The notes below the pieces were generated by a model. That model worked only from the letters and a program-made list of their open reading frames with translations. It was not told the origin of the DNA and ran no database searches. From contig CAMWTP010000005.1 in assembly GCA_947177165.1 (NCBI GenBank), positions 1 to 64,000 on the forward strand: a stretch of DNA of 64,000 bases, given 5' to 3'. Both the position numbers and the translations under genes were made by a program. The stretch comes from an uncultured Lachnospiraceae bacterium (GTDB lineage: Bacteria; Bacillota; Clostridia; Lachnospirales; Lachnospiraceae). This document shows positions 8,294-16,818 of the stretch, piece after piece (position 1 is the stretch's first letter; each line of letters opens with the position of its first letter).

Positions 8294-10546
8294 CTATGTC
8301 CGCGCCTGATCGCCCGCAAGCCATTTATTCAGGCACTTATATACCTCCTCCGGTTCGATTGGCTTGGAGATATGTCCATTCATGCCGCAGTTATACGAAT
8401 TTTTGACATCGCTCTCCAGGGCGTTTGCTGTCATTGCAATGATTGGTATTGTTCTGCAGTCCTCCCGGTCAATCTTTCTGATCTCTACCGCAGCCTCATC
8501 CCCTCTCATGACAGGCATGCTGATATCCATAAAAACCATATCATAAGTTCCTTCTTCTGCCGCCCGCATTTTATCGACAGCCTCCTTGCCGTCTCTGGCC
8601 TCATCTATCGTCAGCTCAGTATCTTCCAGAAAACCTTTAACAATTTCCATATTGATACGTTTATCCTCAACGATAAGAATGCGCTTTCCAGGATATTTCC
8701 CCTGTGCTGCCGCAAGTTCTGACACAGTGCCGTCCTCTGCCCCATCGCATACCGCAAACGGAAGGGTCACTGTGATCTTCGTTCCCACATTGACCATACT
8801 GTCAATCTGAATCTGCCCTTTCATAATATCCACCAGATTTTTTGTGATTGCCATTCCAAGACCTGTTCCTTCTATCCGGTCAGACAAGTCTGTATTTTCG
8901 CGCTCAAAGGGTTCAAAGACACGTTTCACAAAATTGCCGCTCATGCCGATTCCATTATCCCGAATGATAAAAATTACTTTACACTGTGTCTCTGTGTCTC
9001 CGGCCTGCTCGGTCACTTCCATGCTGATTCTGCCAAATGCCGGTGTATATTTTACTGCATTCGACAGGAGGTTTATGATAATCTGGCGCACCCTGAGCTT
9101 ATCCATACACAGATACCGATGAACAATTCTGCTGCTGTCAACTACAAAGATCTGCTGGTTTTCCTCACACCGACTGCGAATCAACAATTCAATGTCCTTG
9201 ATAAGCTTTACAAGGTCCTCCCTCTTTTCGCGCACCTCGATGACACCGCTCTCAATTTTATTCATATCAAGCACATCATTGATCAGCGCGAGCATATTCT
9301 GTGAAGATAACAAAATTGTGTTCAGACACCTGTCCACTTCCGCCGCATCATCGATGTGTTTTTTAGCCATATACGCCATGCCCAAAATGACATTCATCGG
9401 TGTCCGCAAGTCGTGTGACATCGTCGACAGGAACTTACTCTTGGCATTGTTGGCATTCTCCGCCTGCTGCAGGGCCTTCTCCAAATCCTTGCTCTTCTGA
9501 GCCAAGAGCCTTGTCATCTCAAGCTCTTTTGCCTTTGCTTCCAGCTCCTTCTGAAGCTGCTCTGCCTTCCAGATCTCATGCTTCTTGAACTCGTCAATAT
9601 TTCTGATCAGTATGACCATCTTTGTACCTGACACGACATTTACCTTTGCATTGTACTGACGGTAATAATGATACTCCCCTTCTTTATCCCGGATTCGATA
9701 TTCGCACTCCGCACGCCCTTCTCTGTGAAAGCGTTCATCTGACAGTTCTGTGAGAAACTTTTCCCTGTCCTTCTCATGGATGCTTCCCAACATCAGTTTC
9801 ACCCAGTCAGAATAGATTCCTTTGTCAGGAAAATCCAATACATTCTCCAGCCAGTGATAGCTGCACTCATACCGGTCTGCCTCAATATCGCGGAACGCGA
9901 CCAGCACATAAATGTCATTCATCGCCTCCGCCGCAAGCACTTCGTTTGTCCTGATCTGCATCTCCTCAGTGTAGTCTCTGAGGGCAAATATCATTTTTTC
10001 TTTATTTTTTCCGTAGTTCGGTGCCGGAAAGCACTCAAGTCTTTTCCACTTTTCATCATAAGATCTGTAGATAAATTCCAGTTTTTTCTCTCCAGATGCA
10101 AAACGTCTCTTTATTTCCTCTATGTCCAGCAGCTGTTGAAACTTTTCCCTGTACGGCGGCTTGGTCCAGGAGATAATCGCCATCTCCATAAGCTGTGCAA
10201 AATCGCCTGTGAGGTTTTTAATATAGTCATTATACCGTTCAGAGGAACGGATAATCTCATAGGAGCCTGTATTGAGATCTACCACATACACTTCGAAATA
10301 CTCACGGCTGAAATACATGAGCATCTCATCCCTCTGGTGCTGCTTCATCTCATTGATATTCCACAAGGAGTATACTTTGCTGTTCTGAAATGCAAGAATG
10401 ACAACACAGAGTATCACCAGCACAACACATGCAGCCTGAAAATACCAGTTGATGCTCAACAGCTCTGCCACCAGCAAGATGCACACTAAAGTGAAAATAG
10501 CATTCGTGCTCGCCGCTTTACCAAATCTCTGCAACATTTTTTTCAT
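8294..10546 (-). CDS. Hybrid sensor histidine kinase/response regulator
   Basis: A 750-residue membrane-anchored hybrid kinase. Two adjacent hydrophobic segments occupy about residues 13-50, followed by two PAS-like sensory regions (about 70-340), a coiled coil, a HisKA domain with the phospho-accepting His in STMSHDLRTP (about 378), and a HATPase domain with the N box LLSNAVKYTP, DNGIGM and GTGLGMAI. The C-terminal receiver has the acidic pair VED, phospho-acceptor Asp in VFMDISMPVM and Lys in ISKP. No DNA-binding output domain is fused, so phosphate must pass on to another protein. It lies in an operon with a small protein upstream and the radical SAM gene immediately downstream. Confidence 0.93.
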   Translation of the reverse strand: MKKMLQRFGKAASTNAIFTLVCILLVAELLSINWYFQAACVVLVILCVVILAFQNSKVYSLWNINEMKQHQRDEMLMYFSREYFEVYVVDLNTGSYEIIRSSERYNDYIKNLTGDFAQLMEMAIISWTKPPYREKFQQLLDIEEIKRRFASGEKKLEFIYRSYDEKWKRLECFPAPNYGKNKEKMIFALRDYTEEMQIRTNEVLAAEAMNDIYVLVAFRDIEADRYECSYHWLENVLDFPDKGIYSDWVKLMLGSIHEKDREKFLTELSDERFHREGRAECEYRIRDKEGEYHYYRQYNAKVNVVSGTKMVILIRNIDEFKKHEIWKAEQLQKELEAKAKELEMTRLLAQKSKDLEKALQQAENANNAKSKFLSTMSHDLRTPMNVILGMAYMAKKHIDDAAEVDRCLNTILLSSQNMLALINDVLDMNKIESGVIEVREKREDLVKLIKDIELLIRSRCEENQQIFVVDSSRIVHRYLCMDKLRVRQIIINLLSNAVKYTPAFGRISMEVTEQAGDTETQCKVIFIIRDNGIGMSGNFVKRVFEPFERENTDLSDRIEGTGLGMAITKNLVDIMKGQIQIDSMVNVGTKITVTLPFAVCDGAEDGTVSELAAAQGKYPGKRILIVEDKRINMEIVKGFLEDTELTIDEARDGKEAVDKMRAAEEGTYDMVFMDISMPVMRGDEAAVEIRKIDREDCRTIPIIAMTANALESDVKNSYNCGMNGHISKPIEPEEVYKCLNKWLAGDQART

Positions 10547-10562
10547 ATGGTTAATCGTTCCC

Positions 10563-10838
10563 TTACAGCTTGAAAATCAGGTCGTGATTGATTTGCTTTG
10601 CATTCTTAATGATGCTCTTCTCCTGCTCCTTGAGATATAATTGGAGCTGGGCGAGTTCCCCCTCGTCAAATCCTCTCGAATTGACTACCGTCCGGCTCGG
10701 CAATATGATTTCTGCATAGTCGTCCCTGTCGTCTGTCTTTCTCTCAAAGCACACATGAATGACTTTGCCGCTCTTCCCCGGAAGCAGCCCTGTATGTGTC
10801 ATGGTGATCTTGTCACTGTCGTTGATTTTGATATCCAT
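10563..10838 (-). CDS. Uncharacterised 91-residue protein upstream of hybrid kinase
   Basis: Not recognised. The N-terminal half is beta-rich (DIKINDSDKITMTHTGLLPG...GKVIHVCFERK), the C-terminal half is helical and charged (ELAQLQLYLKEQEKSIIK). No signal peptide. A good ribosome site (AGGAG) precedes the ATG. It is the first gene of the operon with the hybrid kinase, 16 bp away, which suggests a signalling link but does not prove one. Confidence 0.6.
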   Translation of the reverse strand: MDIKINDSDKITMTHTGLLPGKSGKVIHVCFERKTDDRDDYAEIILPSRTVVNSRGFDEGELAQLQLYLKEQEKSIIKNAKQINHDLIFKL

Positions 10839-10876
10839 CTTTCGCTTCTCCTTTTACTTGTTATTTCACTCCTTTC

Positions 10877-10904
10877 ATTATAATATAAAGTGCCGCAAAA
10901 GCAA
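10877..10904 (-). promoter_or_regulatory. Promoter of the kinase/radical SAM/HAD operon
   Basis: TTGCTT (10899-10904), 16-bp spacer, TATAAT (10877-10882) on the minus strand, about 40 nt upstream of the first gene. Confidence 0.55.
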
Positions 10905-10957
10905 AGTGCTATTGCAAATTTCCTCTGCATGGGGGCTGCGCAAGCGCGCCAGGCAGA

Positions 10958-10992
10958 GGAAAAGAGGTTCACCAATATTCTGATGAACCTCT
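10958..10992 (-). terminator. Terminator downstream of tpiA
   Basis: Arms AGAGGTTCA (10963-10971) and TGAACCTCT (10984-10992) around a 12-nt loop; on the minus strand a short T run (TTTTCC) follows. It closes the gap-pgk-tpiA unit. The U-tract is weak. Confidence 0.6.
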
Positions 10993-11076
10993 CAACATTT
11001 GAATCTTCATTCTTTTGGATTCTCAGTATCTGTATCAATACTGCCTGGCGGTGCACTTTATTGTGCAAATTGCTGT

Positions 11077-11826
11077 CTATTTATAATTGACGATCTTCCC
11101 GAAATCAGCTTTCAGGCTTGCCCCGCCAACGAGACCGCCATCAATATCAGGCTGTGCAAAGAGCTCTGCCGCATTTCCAGCATTCACGGAACCACCGTAC
11201 TGAATGCGAACTGCCTCAGCAGTGTCCGCATCATACATCTCAGCGATGCAGTCACGGATGCCCTTGCATACTTCCTGCGCCTGCTCTGTTGTAGCTGTCT
11301 TACCAGTTCCGATAGCCCAGATTGGCTCATAGGCGATGACCAGCTTCTTCACCTGATCTGCTGTGATGCCTACCAGGTCTGACTTAATCTGCAATCTGAT
11401 CCAATCCATCGTAACCCCTGTCTCTCTCTGCTCCAGAGACTCTCCGCAGCAAAGAATCGGCGTAAGACCGTGTTCAAATGCCTTGGCAACCTTCTTGTTG
11501 AGGAAAGCATCGTCCTCCTTGAAGTAATCGCGGCGCTCAGAATGTCCGATAATAACATACTTAACACCTGCATCCACCAACATTGCCGGTGCGATCTCAC
11601 CCGTGAAAGCGCCCTTCTCCTCAATGTACATATTCTCAGCGCCAACTTCTACATTTGTGCCCTTAACTGCCTCTACGACCGGAACAATATCAATCGCCGG
11701 TACGCAGTATACTACATCGACATCATCTGACTTTACCAGATCCTTTAACTCGCCAACCAACTTAACCGCCTCACTGGGAGTCATATTCATCTTCCAGTTG
11801 CCGGCTACAATCTTTCTTCTTGCCAT
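11077..11826 (-). CDS. tpiA: Triosephosphate isomerase
   Basis: A 249-residue TIM barrel that interconverts DHAP and glyceraldehyde 3-phosphate. Seen: N-terminal GNWKMNMT with the substrate Lys, catalytic His in IIGHSERR (about 95), catalytic Glu in [11 protein letters not shown] (about 167), and the phosphate loop YGGSVN and [10 protein letters not shown]. It is the third gene of the glycolytic cluster gap-pgk-tpiA, separated from pgk by a 154-bp spacer containing two similar hairpins. Confidence 0.97.
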   Translation of the reverse strand: MARRKIVAGNWKMNMTPSEAVKLVGELKDLVKSDDVDVVYCVPAIDIVPVVEAVKGTNVEVGAENMYIEEKGAFTGEIAPAMLVDAGVKYVIIGHSERRDYFKEDDAFLNKKVAKAFEHGLTPILCCGESLEQRETGVTMDWIRLQIKSDLVGITADQVKKLVIAYEPIWAIGTGKTATTEQAQEVCKGIRDCIAEMYDADTAEAVRIQYGGSVNAGNAAELFAQPDIDGGLVGGASLKADFGKIVNYK

Positions 11827-11868
11827 TTTATCTGTTCTCCTCCATTATTTGTTCAATTGCAATAACTC

Positions 11869-11966
11869 AGCAAATCTCAGGGAGCATCGTTTGCTCCCCC
11901 TCTGCACTTAATCTGTTATGAATATCGTGTAATTTAGCAAATCTTGGGGAGCGTTTTTTGCTCCCC
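11869..11966. repeat. Two related hairpin elements between pgk and tpiA
   Basis: Copies at 11869-11900 and 11936-11966 share AGCAAATCT followed by a hairpin with GGGAGC and GCTCCC arms; the spacing is 67 bp. The second copy has a stronger stem (GGGGAGC/GCTCCCC). Neither is followed by a T run on the transcript strand, so they do not look like terminators; processing or stability elements in the pgk-tpiA transcript are possible. Confidence 0.6.
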
Positions 11967-11980
11967 TTAGATTTGGTTAA

Positions 11981-13204
11981 TTACTTGTCATCCGCAGCAA
12001 CAACACCCGGAAGTTCCTTGCCCTCCAAGAACTCGAGGGAAGCGCCGCCGCCTGTAGAAATGTGGCTCATCTTATCTGCAAATCCTAACTGGTTCACTGC
12101 CGCTGCAGAATCACCGCCGCCGATAATTGTGGTAGCTTCTGTCTCAGCCAGCGCTTTCGCCACAGCGATTGTTCCTTTTGCAAGGGTAGGATTTTCAAAT
12201 ACGCCCATAGGTCCATTCCACACAACTGTCTTAGCTGACTTTACAGCATCTGCGAAGAGCTCTGCTGTCTTAGTACCGATATCAAGCCCCTCTTTTCCTG
12301 CCGGAATCTTGTCTGCATCAACTACTTCCACAGTGATCTCCGCATCAATCGGATTCGGGAAGCCGTCTGCGATTGTGGTATCAATCGGAAGAAGAAGCTT
12401 CTTGCCAAGCTTTTCAGCCTTATCCATCATCTCCTTGCAGTAATCGAGCTTCTCATCATCAACTAAGGAATTACCGATCTCATATCCCTTTGCCTTCAGG
12501 AATGTAAAAGCCATACCGCCGCCGATAATCAATGTGTCGCATTTCTCCAACAGATTGTTGATCACGTTTAACTTGTCCGCAACTTTTGCACCGCCGAGAA
12601 TTGCCACGAACGGTCTTACCGGATTCTCCACTGCATTGCCGAGGAAATCAATTTCTTTCTGCATCAGATATCCAACTGCATTCTCTCCGCCCTTTGCTGT
12701 GATGCACTTTGTGACACCTTCTACAGATGCATGTGCCCTGTGTGAGGAGCCAAACGCATCACATACATACAAATCAGCCAAATCAGCCAATTCTTTACTG
12801 AACTCTTCACCGTTCTTTGTCTCCTCCTTGCCGCGGAAACGTGTATTCTGCAGCAGGATGACATCACCCTCATTCATGGCTTCGACTGCTGCTGTAGCTG
12901 CCTCACCTGTCACATTGTAATCAGCTATAAATTTTACTTCCTTGCCAAGCTTCTCGGAAAGTCTCTTTGCAACCGGGGCTAAAGACTCGCCCTCGTTCGG
13001 TCCATTCTTAACCTTTCCTAAGTGAGAGCAAAGGATCACCTTGCCGCCATCCTTGATCAACTTATTGATTGTGGGAAGTGCAGCCACGATACGTGTCTCA
13101 TCTGTAATCTCACCATTCTTGAGAGGTACATTAAAGTCGCATCTCACGAGCACTCTCTTTCCCTTTGCGTTGATATCATCTACTGATTTCTTGTTTAATC
13201 CCAT
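11981..13204 (-). CDS. pgk: Phosphoglycerate kinase
   Basis: A 407-residue kinase producing ATP from 1,3-bisphosphoglycerate. Seen: [12 protein letters not shown] near the N-terminus, [12 protein letters not shown], the [13 protein letters not shown] segment, GGAKVADKL, the NGPMGVFE nucleotide region, and C-terminal GGGDSAAAV and [13 protein letters not shown]. About ten residues longer than typical bacterial enzymes at the C-terminus. Second gene of gap-pgk-tpiA; the gap terminator lies 35 bp upstream, leaving little room for its own promoter, so expression probably depends on readthrough. Confidence 0.97.
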   Translation of the reverse strand: MGLNKKSVDDINAKGKRVLVRCDFNVPLKNGEITDETRIVAALPTINKLIKDGGKVILCSHLGKVKNGPNEGESLAPVAKRLSEKLGKEVKFIADYNVTGEAATAAVEAMNEGDVILLQNTRFRGKEETKNGEEFSKELADLADLYVCDAFGSSHRAHASVEGVTKCITAKGGENAVGYLMQKEIDFLGNAVENPVRPFVAILGGAKVADKLNVINNLLEKCDTLIIGGGMAFTFLKAKGYEIGNSLVDDEKLDYCKEMMDKAEKLGKKLLLPIDTTIADGFPNPIDAEITVEVVDADKIPAGKEGLDIGTKTAELFADAVKSAKTVVWNGPMGVFENPTLAKGTIAVAKALAETEATTIIGGGDSAAAVNQLGFADKMSHISTGGGASLEFLEGKELPGVVAADDK

Positions 13205-13238
13205 TTTTACATTCTCCTTTTTTCATTTATTTGAATCG

Positions 13239-13269
13239 AAAAAAGGTCCGGTCCATAAGACCGGACCTT
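13239..13269 (-). terminator. Terminator/attenuator between gap and pgk
   Basis: Perfect 11-bp arms AAGGTCCGGTC (13243-13253) and GACCGGACCTT (13259-13269) with a 5-nt loop, followed on the minus strand by a T run. It would limit readthrough from gap into pgk and so set the ratio of the two products. Confidence 0.88.
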
Positions 13270-13290
13270 GATAGGTCTTTTCTGACTAAA

Positions 13291-13420
13291 TTATGCTAAC
13301 TCTGAGAAGTACTTGATTGTCTGAGGACAATCTCGCCGAATTATGCTAATTCTGAGAAGTACTTGATTGTCTGAGGACAATCTCACTGAATTATGCTAAT
13401 TCTGAGAAGTACTTGATTGT
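13291..13420 (-). repeat. 50-bp tandem repeat derived from the 3' end of gap
   Basis: The last 30 nt of gap, encoding TIKYFSELA and its stop (13391-13420), recur twice downstream at 13341-13370 and 13291-13320, each joined by a 20-nt linker. The exact period is 50 bp. The middle copy matches gap over the 30 nt; the outer copy has one change that would be synonymous (GAA to GAG). The linkers differ at two positions. Each linker junction forms a perfect 7-bp hairpin (GATTGTC, loop CTCA, GACAATC on the transcript). Confidence 0.97.
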
Positions 13421-14392
13421 CCTTACCATCTGAGATGTGTAGCTGTTCTCGTTGTCATACCAGGACACAACCTGTACCAGATTGTCAGCGCCAACCATTG
13501 TCTGTGTAGCATCAAAGATGGAACCATATGTGCTTCCAACAATATCAGAAGATACGATCTCATCCTCATTGTAGCCGAATGACTCTGTAGCTGCTGCCTT
13601 CATCGCTGCATTGATCTCTTCCTTTGTAACAGACTTCTCAACAGTTGCCACTAAGATTGTTGTGGAACCTGTCGGTGTCGGAACGCGCTGTGCAGAACCG
13701 ATCAACTTGCCGTTCAGCTCAGGAATAACCAAGCCGATTGCCTTTGCTGCACCTGTTGAGTTCGGAACGATATTCACTGCGCCTGCACGGCTTCTTCTCA
13801 GATCGCCCTTTCTCTGAGGTCCGTCAAGAATCATCTGATCGCCTGTGTAAGCGTGGATTGTGCTCATGATACCAGACTTAATGCCTGCTAAATCATTGAG
13901 TGCCTTAGCCATCGGAGCTAAGCAGTTTGTTGTACAGGAAGCAGCAGAGATAATTGTATCTGATGCCTTTAATGTCTCATGGTTTACATTGTAAACGATT
14001 GTAGGAAGATCATTTCCAGCCGGAGCAGAAATAACAACTTTGCGAGCACCAGCATTGATGTGTGCCTGTGCTTTTTCTTTGCTTGTATAGAATCCTGAAC
14101 ACTCCAATACAACGTCAACCTTTAACTCTCCCCAAGGGCAGTTGTTTGCATCAGGCTCTTTGTAGATCTTCAATGTCTTACCGTCAACAGTGATTGTGTC
14201 CTCACCTGCTGTAACTGTGTCAGCTAAAGCATATTTTCCCTGTGAAGAATCATACTTTAACAAGTGTGCCAACATCTTAGGGCTTGTCAAGTCATTGATT
14301 GCTACTACTTCATATCCCTCTGCATTGAACATCTGTCTGAATGCAAGACGGCCAATACGGCCAAAACCATTAATTGCTACTCTTACTGCCAT
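13391..14392 (-). CDS. gap: Glyceraldehyde-3-phosphate dehydrogenase, type I
   Basis: A 333-residue NAD-dependent GAPDH. Seen: Rossmann start [13 protein letters not shown], the adenine-site region AINDLTS, catalytic Cys in [12 protein letters not shown] (about 153), catalytic His in [10 protein letters not shown], and the substrate loop [15 protein letters not shown]. Asp in NDL of the NAD site indicates NAD preference. AGGAGG precedes the ATG. It leads the glycolytic cluster and its last 30 nt are repeated twice immediately downstream. Confidence 0.98.
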   Translation of the reverse strand: MAVRVAINGFGRIGRLAFRQMFNAEGYEVVAINDLTSPKMLAHLLKYDSSQGKYALADTVTAGEDTITVDGKTLKIYKEPDANNCPWGELKVDVVLECSGFYTSKEKAQAHINAGARKVVISAPAGNDLPTIVYNVNHETLKASDTIISAASCTTNCLAPMAKALNDLAGIKSGIMSTIHAYTGDQMILDGPQRKGDLRRSRAGAVNIVPNSTGAAKAIGLVIPELNGKLIGSAQRVPTPTGSTTILVATVEKSVTKEEINAAMKAAATESFGYNEDEIVSSDIVGSTYGSIFDATQTMVGADNLVQVVSWYDNENSYTSQMVRTIKYFSELA

Positions 14393-14416
14393 GTCATTTT
14401 CCTCCTAAAATCGATA

Positions 14417-14445
14417 ATATTATTTTATCATCTCTATTTTGTCAA
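14417..14445 (-). promoter_or_regulatory. Promoter of gap
   Basis: TTGACA (14440-14445), 17-bp spacer, TAATAT (14417-14422), 25 bp upstream of the gap start. The rest of the 337-bp AT-rich divergent region up to 14729 holds no gene that I can see. Confidence 0.65.
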
Positions 14446-14663
14446 TAATTTACACAGCGATAATCCTGCCACTAATCTTTTAGCAATTTTTATACAGATG
14501 GAATGTCGAAAAAACAGAGCAATTCGGCATTTTGTGTAAAATGATTGACAAAATTTTATCAACAAATTTATTTTACCTAATTATGGCATAAAATTCAAGA
14601 CATATTTTGAAAAAATCGAAAAAACATAAATAAAAAATTTATAAACACACTTTTGTATATTAT

Positions 14664-14691
14664 TTGCCACTGAAATATGATAAAATAATAC
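14664..14691 (+). promoter_or_regulatory. Possible promoter of the PHP phosphatase
   Basis: TTGCCA (14664-14669), 16-bp spacer, TAATAC (14686-14691), in AT-rich DNA about 40 nt ahead of the gene. A weak match. Confidence 0.35.
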
Positions 14692-14729
14692 CTAATCCGC
14701 CAAAAAAATGAAAAAAAGGAGAACTTCAA

Positions 14730-15545
14730 ATGGCAATAAAAGCTGATTATCACATACACACACACTTTTCCGGGGACAGCAGCGCACCGATGGAAGAAAC
14801 GATCCGGCGGGCCGTCTCGCTCGGGCTGACGCACATCTGTATCACAGAGCATTATGATCCCGACTACGTGTATGCGCCCGGCGGGGAGGTTCTGTTTGAA
14901 TTGAATACAGACTCTTATCTGTATGAACTGTTGAAACTCAGGGAGAAGTACAAAGATCAGATTTCGGTCGGCTTTGGCGTAGAGCTCGGTTTACAGCCCC
15001 ACCTAAAACGCCAGCTTGCTGTGTATTCAAAATCTCACGAGTTTGACTTTATCATCGGTTCCTCGCACATATGCAATCGTGCAGACCCTTACTACCCTGC
15101 CTTTTTTGAAGGGCGCACTGCGGAAGAAGCGCACCGCGAATATTTTCAAACTGTCCTGGAATGTGTAAAGACGCTTCCTTATTTTGACGTGTATGGGCAT
15201 CTCGACTATGTGGTGCGATACGGACCGACCAAAAATGAACAGTACACCTACGCCAGACATGCCGATGTGTTTGACCAGATTCTGACCCATCTGATTGATA
15301 ACGAAAAAGGGATCGAGCTCAACACAAACGGTTTTCGTGCAGGACTCGGACAGCCAAATCCATGCATCGATATTCTGAGACGATACCGCGAACTTGGCGG
15401 CGAAATCATCACGATCGGCTCTGACGCCCACACACCAGACGATATCGCTTCACACTTTGACAAGGCATGTGACATTTTAAAAGCATGCGGTTTTCAATAC
15501 TACTGCATTTTCCAATCCCGCATGCCTGAGTATTTTAAATTGTAA
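14730..15545 (+). CDS. hisK: PHP-family histidinol phosphatase
   Basis: A 271-residue PHP phosphoesterase. The four metal-binding motifs are visible: DYHIHTHFSGDS at the start, ITEHYD, the central GSSHI and YGHLDYVVRYG, and the C-terminal GSDAHTPDDI. This pattern and length match the HisJ/HisK-type histidinol phosphatase of Firmicutes, which makes histidinol in histidine synthesis. No other his gene is nearby, so a different phosphoester substrate remains possible. AAAAAGGAGA precedes the ATG. It converges on mnmA with an 11-bp gap. Confidence 0.82.
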   Translation: MAIKADYHIHTHFSGDSSAPMEETIRRAVSLGLTHICITEHYDPDYVYAPGGEVLFELNTDSYLYELLKLREKYKDQISVGFGVELGLQPHLKRQLAVYSKSHEFDFIIGSSHICNRADPYYPAFFEGRTAEEAHREYFQTVLECVKTLPYFDVYGHLDYVVRYGPTKNEQYTYARHADVFDQILTHLIDNEKGIELNTNGFRAGLGQPNPCIDILRRYRELGGEIITIGSDAHTPDDIASHFDKACDILKACGFQYYCIFQSRMPEYFKL

Positions 15546-15556
15546 AAGCCATCGTT

Positions 15557-16639
15557 TTACCTGATGATTGTGCCGCCTCCAAAGACACAATCGTTCTGAT
15601 AAAACACAACTGCCTGTCCGGGTGTCACAGCCCTGACAGGCTTTTTAAAGCTGCACTTTAACTGTCCCCCTGGGAGTTTCTCAATCACACAGAATTCCCC
15701 TGCATGAGAGTAGCGAATCTTTGCCAGCACCTCAGCTGGCCCACTGATATCCCCGACTGCCATAAAATTTAAATCACCGCACACCAGAGAGTCCGTAAAG
15801 ACATCTTCCGCCTCACCGATCACTACCTCATTTGTCTCCGGTCTGATCTCCGTCACAAACACAGGGTGCCCCATCGCCAGATTCAACCCTTTGCGCTGTC
15901 CTATCGTATAATGTATAATCCCTCGATGCTGCCCTAAAACTTGCCCCTCCGCATTGACAAAATTTCCCGGAGCCGGCATCTGATCGTCCTGTACCTCTCT
16001 CCGAATCACTGCCGCATAATCGTTGTCCGGCACAAAACAGATATCCTGACTGTCCGGCTTGTCCGCAACAGGAAGTCCAAGTCCCTGTGCAATTTCCCTG
16101 ATTTCTTCCTTCCTGTAATCTCCGACCGGCATCAATGTATGCGCAAGCTGATCCTGCGTGAGATTATAGAGCGCATATGTCTGGTCCTTTTTTGCCGTAA
16201 CCGAACTGCGCACCGCATATCTGCCGTTTTCCAGTTGCACGATACGTGCATAATGTCCTGTCGCAATATAGTCTGCTCCCAGTTCCATACTCCGACTCAG
16301 CAGAGCTTCCCACTTCACATGCCTATTGCACAGGATACAGGGATTGGGCGTTCTCCCATGCAGATACGCCTCCACGAAGGGATTGATTACGCAGTCACGA
16401 AACTCTTTCTTGAAGTTCAGCACATAATATGGTATTCCAAGCTTTGCCGCCACTCTCCTTGCGTCATCCACAGCGCTGAGCCCGCAGCAGCCACCGTTTT
16501 CCTCCATCGCGCGCTGCTCCTCATCCTGCCAGATCTGCATTGTCACGCCTATGACATCGTACCCCTGTTCTTTTAACAGGTACGCTGCCACCGACGAATC
16601 CACACCACCGGACATTCCGACTACTACTTTTTTTCCCAT
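15557..16639 (-). CDS. mnmA: tRNA-specific 2-thiouridylase
   Basis: A 360-residue enzyme that places sulfur on U34 of Lys, Glu and Gln tRNAs, using persulfide sulfur from a cysteine desulfurase and ATP. Seen: PP-loop SGGVDSS at residues 10-16, catalytic cysteines in [12 protein letters not shown] (about 100) and SQDICFVPD (about 200), and the GQRKGL segment. The gene is monocistronic with a promoter in the divergent region shared with the spoVB-like gene. Confidence 0.95.
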   Translation of the reverse strand: MGKKVVVGMSGGVDSSVAAYLLKEQGYDVIGVTMQIWQDEEQRAMEENGGCCGLSAVDDARRVAAKLGIPYYVLNFKKEFRDCVINPFVEAYLHGRTPNPCILCNRHVKWEALLSRSMELGADYIATGHYARIVQLENGRYAVRSSVTAKKDQTYALYNLTQDQLAHTLMPVGDYRKEEIREIAQGLGLPVADKPDSQDICFVPDNDYAAVIRREVQDDQMPAPGNFVNAEGQVLGQHRGIIHYTIGQRKGLNLAMGHPVFVTEIRPETNEVVIGEAEDVFTDSLVCGDLNFMAVGDISGPAEVLAKIRYSHAGEFCVIEKLPGGQLKCSFKKPVRAVTPGQAVVFYQNDCVFGGGTIIR

Positions 16640-16685
16640 ATTTCACTCTGCCTTTCCAAAAAATACTGTTTTTAGAATCATGATG

Positions 16686-16714
16686 ATGATAGCATTCCGC
16701 CCTGTCTGTGTCAA
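16686..16714 (-). promoter_or_regulatory. Promoter of mnmA
   Basis: TTGACA (16709-16714), 17-bp spacer, TATCAT (16686-16691) on the minus strand. Confidence 0.7.
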
Positions 16715-16761
16715 TGACCAATTGTTTCTTTGCTTATAAGACAATACCATGTATATAAAAG

Positions 16762-16789
16762 GTATATTTGCAAAATTTTTCCATACATT
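16762..16789 (+). promoter_or_regulatory. Candidate sigma-E type promoter of the spoVB-like gene
   Basis: GTATATT (16762-16768) and CATACATT (16782-16789) with a 13-bp spacer. These resemble the Bacillus mother-cell sigma-E consensus (KMATATT, 14-15 bp, CATACAMT). SpoVB is a sigma-E gene in Bacillus. No good sigma-A promoter was seen in the same place. Confidence 0.5.
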
Positions 16790-16818
16790 ATATAGAATGA
16801 ATCTATTGGAGGCATCCT

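Noticed and set aside
9776-10489. Long plus-strand open frame opposite the hybrid kinase gene
   Set aside because: It is antisense to well-defined kinase domains, has no ribosome site and shows no family pattern.
11945-11966. Hairpin considered as pgk terminator
   Set aside because: No T run follows on the minus strand, and a similar module recurs 67 bp away.
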